Shown piece by piece: positions 1 to 6,200 of a DNA stretch of 11,005 nt; positions within the stretch are counted from its first letter, which is position 1; each line of letters starts with the position of its first letter. Source of the stretch: CAYLPT01 sp964385645 (lineage in GTDB: Bacteria; Armatimonadota; Hebobacteria; Hebobacterales; Hebobacteraceae); the NCBI GenBank assembly GCA_964385645.1, contig CAYLPT010000100.1, positions 1-11,005 on the forward strand, in the 5' to 3' direction. The position numbers were made by a program, and so were the translations under genes. A model generated the notes under the pieces. That model was not told the origin of the DNA and did no database searches. It worked only from the letters and a program-made list of their open reading frames with translations.

Positions 1-690
1 ACCCCGCACCCCGCCCTCGCCGCCCTCGGCCACCTGCTCGCGGCCGGCCTTCCCCTCGCCCAGAGCGCGGTGGGAGACCCGCGGCTCGCGGAGGCCGGCG
101 CGGCGGCCGGCACTGGTCTGGCGGTGGCGCTGGCGGCCGGGCTGCGGGCGGCGAGGCGCCAGCACGTCGGCGCTGGAGTCGCGGGGGCGGGAGCGCTGCT
201 CGTGCCCTCCCTGCTGTCCTACCTGGTGCTGCTCCGTGGGCTGGGAGGACCGGAGGCGGTTCTGCGGATCGGTGGCGCCGTCCTCCCCGCCGGCGCCTGC
301 TGGCTGTTTCTCTCGCTGGCGACCTGCTGGGCCGCCGACACCGGGGCCTACGGAGTCGGTCACGCATGGGGCCGGCGCAGGCTCTGGCCCGCGGTCAGCC
401 CAGGCAAGACGATCGAGGGCGTCGTGGGCGGGCTGGTGGCCGCGGTGGTGGTGGGCCTCGCGGTTGGGCGACTCCTCGGGCTGCGTCTGTGGGTGGGCGC
501 GCTGCTCGGGGGCGCGGTGGCCGTTGCCGGCCTGGCGGGCGACCTGTCGGAGTCCAAGCTCAAGCGGTGGGCCGGGGCAAAGGACTCGGGTCGGCTGTTG
601 CCGGGACACGGCGGGGTGCTGGATCGCTTCGACAGCCTGCTGCTGGGCGGGCCCGTCGCCTACTACCTGCTGCGGGCCTTGGGGCCCTAG
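1..690 (+). CDS. cdsA: Phosphatidate cytidylyltransferase (CDP-diglyceride synthase), 5' end outside window
   Basis: Integral membrane enzyme that makes CDP-diacylglycerol from phosphatidate and CTP, the precursor of bacterial phospholipids. The frame is open from base 1, so 229 residues are visible; CdsA proteins are usually about 260-290 aa, so roughly 40-50 N-terminal residues are missing. The visible part consists of hydrophobic segments rich in Ala, Gly, Leu and Val, including a WAADTGAYGVG segment. The C-terminus carries the family signature SKLKRWAGAKDSG followed by LPGHGGVLDRFD, with the conserved Lys-Asp, His-Gly-Gly and Asp-Arg-x-Asp residues that bind metal and substrate. A GTG at 70 could be mistaken for a start, but the sequence before it reads as the same hydrophobic protein. 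The stop codon lies inside a CTAG shared with the convergent phosphoesterase gene. Identification is firm from the signature. Confidence 0.93.
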   Translation, partial: TPHPALAALGHLLAAGLPLAQSAVGDPRLAEAGAAAGTGLAVALAAGLRAARRQHVGAGVAGAGALLVPSLLSYLVLLRGLGGPEAVLRIGGAVLPAGACWLFLSLATCWAADTGAYGVGHAWGRRRLWPAVSPGKTIEGVVGGLVAAVVVGLAVGRLLGLRLWVGALLGGAVAVAGLAGDLSESKLKRWAGAKDSGRLLPGHGGVLDRFDSLLLGGPVAYYLLRALGP

Positions 691-1418
691 CGTCCCCAGG
701 CGAGCCGTTCGGCGAGCGCTCGGGGAAGGCCGGCCTGCCGCATCTTCGCCTGCACGGCCTCCACGTCGTAGGCGACGCGGCGCACCTCGATCACCCCCGC
801 CTCCGTGTCCCAGACTCCGAAGCTCGCCTGCGGATTCCCATCCCGGGGCTGCCCCACCGCGCCAACATTGACGATCTGCCGTAGCCCCTCTTTGAGAGAG
901 ATGAGCCCGCCCGACCACAGCGACAGCCGCTCGCAGAAGCGCGTCCCCGGCCGCAGCCGGTAGTGCTCGGCGACGTGCGTGTGGCCCACCAGGCAGAGGG
1001 CCGCATCCGTCGCCTCGAAGCAGCGGCGCGCCTCGCGGCAGCCGGTGATGTACTCCATGGGCTCCGGCAGCGAACCGTGCACCAGCAGCGCGCCGCTCGC
1101 CTGGGCGGTCATCGGCAGGGAGGCGAGATAGGATCGCTGGTCGGCCGACAGCGCCTCCTGGGTCCATAAAATGGCGGCCCGCGCGGCAGGGTTGAACCAG
1201 TCCAGGTCATAGCGGCCCGCCGCCGCCAGATCGTGGTTGCCCGCCACACAGGTGAAGTTGGGCCGGTCTCGGAGTGCGTCCAGGCATTCCCCGGGGTTGG
1301 GCCCGTAGCCCACGATATCCCCCAGGCAGAGCAGGCGCTCCACCCGCGGTAGGGCCGCGAGCACGCTGTGCAGGGCCTCCAGGTTGCCGTGTACGTCAGA
1401 GATGAGGCCGTAGACCAT
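687..1418 (-). CDS. Calcineurin-like metallophosphoesterase (Metallophos_2 family)
   Basis: A 243-residue, probably cytoplasmic, two-metal phosphoesterase. All family motifs are present in order: SDVHGN (D8, H10), GDIVGYGPNP (D34), GNHD (N61, H62), VHGS (H114) and GHTH (H146, H148), then the usual C-terminal segment with NVGAVGQPRDG. These are the metal ligands and the catalytic histidine of the superfamily, so the enzyme is probably active. The natural substrate cannot be told: relatives act on phosphodiesters, nucleotides or phosphoproteins. The ATG at 1418 is preferred because it sits just before the first beta strand and has GAGG about seven bases upstream; in-frame ATG (1463) and TTG (1475) starts would add an Arg-rich tail untypical of the family. 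It lies 129 bp downstream of the sigma/GGDEF gene on the same strand, so co-transcription is possible. Its stop overlaps the end of cdsA. Confidence 0.87.
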   Translation of the reverse strand: MVYGLISDVHGNLEALHSVLAALPRVERLLCLGDIVGYGPNPGECLDALRDRPNFTCVAGNHDLAAAGRYDLDWFNPAARAAILWTQEALSADQRSYLASLPMTAQASGALLVHGSLPEPMEYITGCREARRCFEATDAALCLVGHTHVAEHYRLRPGTRFCERLSLWSGGLISLKEGLRQIVNVGAVGQPRDGNPQASFGVWDTEAGVIEVRRVAYDVEAVQAKMRQAGLPRALAERLAWGR

Positions 1419-1547
1419 GGGCCAGCCTCGGGCGCCGCGTCGAGCCATTCTAGGGGCGAGCATGGCCGGTGTCAAGCCAGGGGAGCAGTCGCGTCTGGCG
1501 CGGCCTCGATTCCGGGGGCAGCACCAGGCAGCGGGCGCCGGTACAGC

Positions 1548-2627
1548 TCAGGAGGCGTCCAGGTGCCCTCGCGCCTCCGCGAGGAGGTCGGCCGCAGAGC
1601 CGCCGTCGGCCGGGTAGGTTGCGAGTCCGCAGCGCAGGCCCGGGCCCAGGCGGCCGCACACGCGGGCGGCGGCGGCAGCGGGCAGGCTGAAGATCACCGC
1701 CAACTCGCCCGGCCCCGCCCGGAAGACGTGATCGAGGACGCGGAGCTCCCGGTAGATGCGCCGAGCGGCCTTGGCGAGCGCCGCGGCCGCCCCTGGGCCG
1801 GAGGCGGCGTCCACGCCGTTGACGTGAAAGAGGGCCAGCGTGAGGGGCGCGCCGAGCTGATTGGCGCGCCGGATCTCCTTGCGCAGAGAACGGTGCAGGT
1901 GGGCCCTGCTGAAGAGGCCGGTCTCCAGGTCCACCAGGGCGTCGCGCGGGAGGACCAGGCGCGACTCGCCCAGCAGCAGCCCCTCCTCCCTCTCGACATC
2001 GAGGAGCAGCAGCCGCAGCCGCTCGAGCGCCCGCCGGATGATGCGCGACACGCGGCTGGCGCTGCGGGCGACGCGCCGGGCGATCTCCCGCTGGGTCAGA
2101 TCATCGTAGAACAGCTGGCTGATGATGGTCCGCTCCAGCCTCGGGATCCGGCTCAGGATATCGCCGGTTACCAGACGCTCGACCACCCGGTCGGCCAGAT
2201 GCTCCGGGTGCCCCCCCGCTATGTCCTCCATGCGCGCCGGCTCGACGAGCTCCTCGCCCCCGGGCTCGCTGGAGTCCATCTCCGCCTCAGCGTCCAGGCG
2301 CGGCGCCCGCCCCCGCCCCGCGAGCCGCCTGCGACGGCGAAGGTAGTTCTTGATGTAGCCAGAGATGACCGGGTAGGCGTAGGTCGAGAACTGGACGCCG
2401 TCCTCGGGGCGGAAGCGCTCGACGGCTCGGATCAGGCCCAGGCACCCCTCCTGCACCAGGTCGTCCGAGGCATCGCCGGCCAGCGGCGCGTACCGGGCCG
2501 CGAGGTGATGAACCAGGCCCATGTGCCGCAGCACCAGACCGTTGCGCAGCCCGACGTCCCGCGTCCTGCGGTACTCGCGCCAGATGGCAACGCTCTCGTC
2601 GCGGCGGACGATCTCCAACAGACCCAT
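1548..2627 (-). CDS. Sigma-70 family factor fused to a degenerate GGDEF domain
   Basis: A 359-residue protein with two parts. Residues about 27-100 are sigma-70 region 2: LRNGLVLRHMGLVHHLAARY (2.1), DLVQEGCLGLIRAVERF, then FSTYAYPVISGYIKNYLRRR (2.3-2.4, core binding and -10 recognition). Residues about 158-205 are region 4, with the helix-turn-helix LTQREIARRVARSASRVSRI for -35 recognition. Region 3 is missing or reduced to an acidic linker (111-150). The FSTYA...ISGYIK stretch resembles the SigB/SigF group. Residues 231-359 resemble GGDEF: DLETGLFSRAHL matches the D-x-LTGLxNR start, and LATYPADGGSAADLL matches the late strand. The signature is degenerate (GPGEL at 305-309), the metal-binding DxD is HVN (268-270), and the domain ends before the usual ALYxAKxxGRN. 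An RxxD motif (R296, D299) stands five residues before GPGEL. The ATG at 2627 begins just before region 2.1; its ribosome binding site is weak. The sigma part is secure; the GGDEF part is likely. Confidence 0.88.
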   Translation of the reverse strand: MGLLEIVRRDESVAIWREYRRTRDVGLRNGLVLRHMGLVHHLAARYAPLAGDASDDLVQEGCLGLIRAVERFRPEDGVQFSTYAYPVISGYIKNYLRRRRRLAGRGRAPRLDAEAEMDSSEPGGEELVEPARMEDIAGGHPEHLADRVVERLVTGDILSRIPRLERTIISQLFYDDLTQREIARRVARSASRVSRIIRRALERLRLLLLDVEREEGLLLGESRLVLPRDALVDLETGLFSRAHLHRSLRKEIRRANQLGAPLTLALFHVNGVDAASGPGAAAALAKAARRIYRELRVLDHVFRAGPGELAVIFSLPAAAAARVCGRLGPGLRCGLATYPADGGSAADLLAEARGHLDAS

Positions 2628-2655
2628 CCGGGCGTGGCGTCCGCGCGAAAACCGG

Positions 2656-2663
2656 CCCCCCCC
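2656..2663. repeat. Eight-base homopolymeric C tract (G8 on the sigma-gene strand)
   Basis: An uninterrupted run of eight C lies about 29 bases upstream of the sigma/GGDEF start, in its untranslated or promoter region. Short G/C runs are expected by chance in DNA this GC-rich. Runs of this length can slip, and upstream of a regulator they can alter expression. The 218-bp gap that holds it (2628-2845) contains no gene I can support. Confidence 0.4.
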
Positions 2664-2845
2664 GCACTCGGGCTCGCGCGCTCCTGCGAACTGCCCACCG
2701 GTTATTCCACAGGCGCTTCCGCGGCGTGAGATGCCGCATGACGCAGGGGTGGGCCGACAGCGCGACCGGATGGTCCCGCCAGCGCGCGGGGAAGACCGGC
2801 CGAGCCTGGGCGCGTCGGCGGAGGATCAGAGGCGAGGGGCAGGCA

Positions 2846-3409
2846 CTACTGGCGGCGCTCCTCCCGCCAGGGGTCGGCGCGGGTGTGGTAGCCGCGCGCC
2901 TCCCAGTAGCCAAGCTCTTGCTCTCTGGTCAGGCGCAGCCAGCGGACCCACTTCGCGCTCTTGTACGCGTACCGCTGCGGCACCACCAGCCGCAGCGGAA
3001 ACCCGTGCTCGGGGGCCAGCGGCTCCCCATCCAGGCCCCAAGCGAGCAGCACATCGGGCTCGAGCAGCTCCTCCAGGGGCAGGCTGGTCGTGTACTCGCC
3101 CTCGCACCCCACGGTCACGTACCGCGCCTCCGGCGTCGGCGAGGCGAGCTCCACCACCTCCGAGACCCGCACCCCCTCCCAGGCGCAGTCGAGCCGGCTC
3201 CAGCCCTCCACACAGTGGAAGTCGGAGACGGCGATCACCATCGGCAGCGCGCGCACCTCGGCGTAGCTGAGCCGCAGGGGGCGCGCCACCTCGCCCTCCA
3301 CCCGCAGCTCCCAGGCCTCCGGGTCGAAGGCCGGCGTCGGCCCCACGTGCAGCACCGGCAGCTCCGGCACCGCGCGCTGGCCCGGCGGCAGTCTCTGGTC
3401 ATCGCTCAT
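2846..3409 (-). CDS. Sulfite-oxidase-type molybdopterin-dependent oxidoreductase
   Basis: A 187-residue single-domain protein of the oxidoreductase molybdopterin-binding family (PF00174; the fold of sulfite oxidase and MsrP/YedY catalytic subunits). The Mo-ligating cysteine is C66 in DFHCVEGWS. Other family marks are the VGCEGEYTTSLPLEEL segment (100-115), EHGFPLRLVVPQRYAYKSAK (134-153, pterin contacts) and the C-terminal GYWEARGYHTRADPW. There is no twin-arginine or Sec signal, heme domain or dimerisation domain, so it is probably cytoplasmic and needs an unidentified electron partner. No MsrQ-like membrane subunit is visible. Its ATG overlaps a TGA (ATGA at 3406-3409) ending an open frame from upstream, suggesting translational coupling. 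GAGGGAG lies about ten bases before the start. Family is sure; substrate is unknown (sulfite, sulfoxides or another oxo-transfer substrate). Confidence 0.88.
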   Translation of the reverse strand: MSDDQRLPPGQRAVPELPVLHVGPTPAFDPEAWELRVEGEVARPLRLSYAEVRALPMVIAVSDFHCVEGWSRLDCAWEGVRVSEVVELASPTPEARYVTVGCEGEYTTSLPLEELLEPDVLLAWGLDGEPLAPEHGFPLRLVVPQRYAYKSAKWVRWLRLTREQELGYWEARGYHTRADPWREERRQ

Positions 3410-3537
3410 GTGCCGTGCTCTCCCTCGGAGGTGGGGTCAGGCCCGATGCGGCCCCGGGCGCGCGGTTGCCACCGGCCCTGGCGACCCCAGGCCTGCTCGG
3501 CCCAGGTCTCCATGTGGTCGTAGTTGTCCTGCCACAT
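3406..3537 (-). CDS. 43-codon frame that takes over where the upstream gene loses coding character
   Basis: An open frame starting MWQDNYDHMETWAEQAWGRQ and ending in ATGA over the molybdoenzyme start. By hand count 38 of its 43 codons end in G or C, typical of genes here. The overlapping end of the larger upstream gene (residues 293-324) has only 19 of 32 such codons and many A-ending ones. This frame is therefore more likely to be the translated one over 3406-3537. It may be a separate small protein, but its start has only a weak GGTGG before it. It may instead be the true C-terminus of the upstream gene after a natural or sequencing indel; loss of two bases in a GTGTGG would explain it. I recognise no domain in it. 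Confidence 0.35.
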   Translation of the reverse strand: MWQDNYDHMETWAEQAWGRQGRWQPRARGRIGPDPTSEGEHGT

Positions 3538-4411
3538 CGTCCCACCACAGCCGGCCGCCCTTGCCGCCCCAGGCGCCGATGTAGACACGCGCCTGCTCAG
3601 ATTCCAGGCTGTTGAAGACCACGTGATACTGCCGCCAGTCCTGGGTCGGCTCCACCTCGAGGGAGCGGAACGACAGCGGCCGCTCTCCCTCCGTCCCCGC
3701 CAGCACCTGCATTCTCACGCTGTCCGGTCGCTCGAAGTCCTCGGTCTTCAGCCACGCGCTGAGGCGATACTGTCGGTGGGGGTGCAGTCTCACTGTGCGC
3801 ACGATCCGGCAGAGCCCATGCACCGGGCTCGTCTCCCCTATGCGGTCCATGCGCGCGGACGCCTGGCCGCCGCGGCTCACCTGACGGTCCAGGAAGGTGC
3901 TCTCCGCCGGATTGTCCTGCCAGTTCCAGCCCTCGAAGCGGTGGCCCTCCGCCCGCTCGAAGCCGCCCCCCGGCAGCGAGACCGGCGGGTCCGGAGACAG
4001 CCGCGCCAGCCCGTCCGCGGCGATGAACAGCGCCTCCTTCACAGGCAGCCCCTCGGCCAGGTTCGGGTCATATCCCAGGATCGCCGCGGAGTAGCCGATG
4101 GGCATGACGCAGGGGATCAGCTCCAGGCCGTGCGCCCTTGCCTCGTGCTGGAGCCGGCGGACCCTCGCCGCGTGGTCCGGCCCGGCGCGGTCCAGACGAT
4201 ACAGGTTCCAGTCCGACAGCACGACGGCTGTGTACCCGGCGGCCGAGGCGCGCGGGAGCAGCGCGAGCGTGTCCTGCAGAATCTCATCATCGTTCAGGGT
4301 CCGCATGACGAACAACCATCGGTGCACGAGTTCCTCCCCAGCGCTGGCGGGAGCGCCGGCCAGCCACCAGACAGCGAGCACACACAAGAGCGTTGCGCCG
4401 AACCCTTTCAT
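3437..4411 (-). CDS. Secreted glycoside-hydrolase-like protein with a CBM-like domain, probably truncated at the 3' end
   Basis: A 324-residue frame. Residues 1-24 are a Sec signal peptide (MKGF, hydrophobic core, ASA cleavage site), so the product is exported. Residues about 30-135 look like the first beta-alpha units of a TIM barrel as in sugar hydrolases: GYTAVVLSDWNLYRLD, then GLELIPCVMPIGYSAAIL and DPNLAEGLPV. Residues about 147-293 resemble a beta-sandwich carbohydrate-binding module: GGGFERAEG at the start, YRLSAWLKTEDF, WRQYHVVFNSLES and RVYIGAWGGKGGRLWWDDV at the end. Proteins with this layout normally continue after the DDV with the rest of the barrel. Here the last 31 residues are Pro/Gly/Arg-rich, have poor codon use and look like out-of-frame translation. 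No catalytic acid pair can be assigned. The start overlaps the upstream stop (ATGA, 4408-4411), so the genes are probably coupled. Sugar binding is inferred; enzyme activity is doubtful. Confidence 0.7.
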   Translation of the reverse strand: MKGFGATLLCVLAVWWLAGAPASAGEELVHRWLFVMRTLNDDEILQDTLALLPRASAAGYTAVVLSDWNLYRLDRAGPDHAARVRRLQHEARAHGLELIPCVMPIGYSAAILGYDPNLAEGLPVKEALFIAADGLARLSPDPPVSLPGGGFERAEGHRFEGWNWQDNPAESTFLDRQVSRGGQASARMDRIGETSPVHGLCRIVRTVRLHPHRQYRLSAWLKTEDFERPDSVRMQVLAGTEGERPLSFRSLEVEPTQDWRQYHVVFNSLESEQARVYIGAWGGKGGRLWWDDVAGQLRPHGDLGRAGLGSPGPVATARPGPHRA

Positions 4412-4782
4412 CGGCCCTTCTCCCGGCCCGAAGTCCCCTCTGTGGCGCGCCGCACGCCCGACGCCTGCTCAGCCCGGCGGCGCGCCGGGGGCTCGACCTC
4501 CACCCGGGTGGCCGTGGGCCGGGCTGGTATGGGCCGGACGATCTCCGCCAGGCCCGCCTGGATGCGCTCCATCGTCCCTGGCAGGGGGATGCACTCCAGG
4601 ACGATGCGCAGCCCCTCCTCCCGGCCTCCCGCGTCGTAGTGGATGCTGAAGACGATCCCCAGCTCGTCCAGCAGTCGGTCCACCTTCCGCTTCACCTCCC
4701 GCGCCCGGTGGTCAGGGAGGTAGCGGCAGTCGGTCACGAAGTGGGTGTGAATCCAGATCTCCTCTCGCCGCAGGATCTTCAC
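4408..4782 (-). CDS. Conserved-looking small protein of unknown function
   Basis: A 124-residue soluble protein I do not recognise. Residues 1-85 look like a compact alpha/beta domain: strand EEIWIHTHFVTD, helix REVKRKVDRLLDELG, strand IVFSIHYDA, strand GLRIVLECIPL and helix TMERIQAGLAEIV, in an order that would suit a ferredoxin-like sandwich. Residues from about 88 on are Arg/Pro/Glu-rich and probably disordered. No signal peptide, membrane segment or obvious catalytic motif is present, although two His (H12, H14) and C19 cluster. The GTG at 4782 is chosen because it directly precedes the first strand and has GGAG about ten bases upstream; the frame stays open to an ATG at 4869, but that extension is Arg/Gly/Ala-rich and less protein-like. 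Its stop overlaps the start of the exported sugar-type protein, so it heads that gene set. Confidence 0.6.
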   Translation of the reverse strand: MKILRREEIWIHTHFVTDCRYLPDHRAREVKRKVDRLLDELGIVFSIHYDAGGREEGLRIVLECIPLPGTMERIQAGLAEIVRPIPARPTATRVEVEPPARRRAEQASGVRRATEGTSGREKGR

Positions 4783-4883
4783 GCTGCGCTGTCTCCGGCC
4801 CTCTGAGTTTCCACCTGCCCTCGCCGCCCACCTCCGCTGGCAGGCTTGCCCTGCGGCGCGGTGGAACACAGGGAGCGCCGGGG
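4783..4883. promoter_or_regulatory. Divergent intergenic region, presumed promoters both ways
   Basis: About 100 bp between the starts of two divergently transcribed genes, so promoters for both are expected here. I see no convincing -35/-10 pair. There is a TTGCCC on the plus strand (4853-4858) and a small GCAGG/CCTGC inverted repeat around it, both weak. Confidence 0.3.
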
Positions 4884-6200
4884 GTGACCCGCTCGGCGGC
4901 AGGAGACGCGTTGGGACACCAGGACACGGGACAGGCTCTGGCGCCCGGGGGCCACCCCGCGCGGGCGGCCCTGATCGCGGCGGGCGTGGTGCTGGCGCTC
5001 GTCACCGCGGTGACGGTGGCCAAGTTCCTCGCCGGCGACTTCAAGGACGCCGCGGTCTGGTATGACGCCGGCCGCCGGGTGCTCGAGGGCCGCTCGCTCG
5101 CAGGCCTGCCCCACTACCGCTATCCGCCCACCTTCGCGGTGCTCATCGCGCCCCTCTGCGCGCTCGGCTGGCCGGCCTTCTTCTTCATCTGGTATGGGCT
5201 GAACGTCGGGCTCTTCGGCCTCTCCGTCGGGCTGACCCGCGCGCTGGTCCGCCGCGCCGAGGACCGCCCCTCAGGGCGGCTGCTGTGGCTGCCGCCCCTG
5301 CTCGTCGCCGTCTTCGCCATCAACAACCTCTTCCTCGGCCAGACCAACCTCCTCATCATGGCCCTCGTCTACTGGTTCCTTCTCGAGCTGGCGCGGGGCC
5401 GGGAGTGGTTGGCCGGCGCGCCCCTCGGCGCGGCCATCGCCATCAAGGCCTTCCCCGCGCCCCTGCTCGCATACCTCGCCTTCCGGCTACACCTGCGCGC
5501 CGCGGCCGCCGCCCTCGCCTCCTGCGCCTTCTTCCTCCTCCTGCTGCCGGCCCCGGTGCGAGGCCTCGCGCGCAACCAGCGCGAGGTCGCCCACTGGGCC
5601 GAGCGGGTGGTCATGCCCTACCTCTCCCGGGGCCGCGCCGGCGACTGGGGCCAACACAGCGTGGACATCGGCAACCACTCCCTGCCCGCGGTCGCCCGCC
5701 GGCTGCTGATGCGCGTCGACGCCGGGGTCGCCGCCCGCCGGGGCGAGCCGCTCTACGTCAACTTCGCCGACCTGCCCGAGCGCCACGTCAACCTGCTCGT
5801 GCTGGGCGCCTTCGCCGCGCTCGGCGCGGCCTTCGTCGGCGCCTGCGGGCTGCGGCGACCCCCGGACCCGGGGGCCCAGCTCCTCGAGCACTCCCTCGCC
5901 GTCGTGCTCGTCCTGCTCACCTCCGCGCTCGCGTGGACGTACTTCTTCGTCATGCTGCTGCTGCCCATCACCACGGCCCTCTGGCTGCTCGGATCGCCGG
6001 CCCGCACCCGCGCCCCGGCGCGCCGGACGCTGCGCGCTGCGCTGGTGATGCTGGTGGCCGCCATCGTGCTGCTGTACCCCGCCGCCCGCCCCACCCAGCT
6101 CGTGCGCGCTGCCGGCAGCCTGTGCTGGGCGACGCTGGCCCTCTTCGCCGGGCTGGCGCTGGCGCGGCGGGATCTGCGGCACGCAGAGCTCAGGCGCTGA
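4884..6200 (+). CDS. Polytopic GT87/DUF2029-type glycosyltransferase
   Basis: A 438-residue membrane protein with about nine to eleven hydrophobic segments from residue 27 to 425. It fits the GT87 (DUF2029) family, GT-C fold enzymes that move mannose or similar sugars from a polyprenyl-phosphate donor to lipid or glycan acceptors outside the membrane. Marks are an acidic first loop FKDAAVWYDAGRRVLEG (D54 is the likely catalytic residue), YRYPPTFAVLIAPL (78-91), NNLFLGQTNLLIMALV (147-162), AIKAFPAPL (186-194) and WTYFFVMLLLP (351-361). The GTG at 4884 has GGGAG just upstream. A TTG at 4911 with AGGAG five bases before it is a serious alternative start, removing nine residues without touching the membrane part. 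The 3' end overlaps the convergent amidohydrolase by 11 bp. Family assignment is good; donor and acceptor are unknown. Confidence 0.83.
   Translation: MTRSAAGDALGHQDTGQALAPGGHPARAALIAAGVVLALVTAVTVAKFLAGDFKDAAVWYDAGRRVLEGRSLAGLPHYRYPPTFAVLIAPLCALGWPAFFFIWYGLNVGLFGLSVGLTRALVRRAEDRPSGRLLWLPPLLVAVFAINNLFLGQTNLLIMALVYWFLLELARGREWLAGAPLGAAIAIKAFPAPLLAYLAFRLHLRAAAAALASCAFFLLLLPAPVRGLARNQREVAHWAERVVMPYLSRGRAGDWGQHSVDIGNHSLPAVARRLLMRVDAGVAARRGEPLYVNFADLPERHVNLLVLGAFAALGAAFVGACGLRRPPDPGAQLLEHSLAVVLVLLTSALAWTYFFVMLLLPITTALWLLGSPARTRAPARRTLRAALVMLVAAIVLLYPAARPTQLVRAAGSLCWATLALFAGLALARRDLRHAELRR

Noticed and set aside
2702..2711. TTATTCCACA, resembling a DnaA box
   Set aside because: It has one extra base relative to TTATCCACA, stands alone, and no origin genes or AT-rich region are near.
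1368..2729. A 453-codon plus-strand open frame opposite the sigma/GGDEF gene
   Set aside because: Antisense shadow; the minus strand encodes clear sigma-70 motifs.
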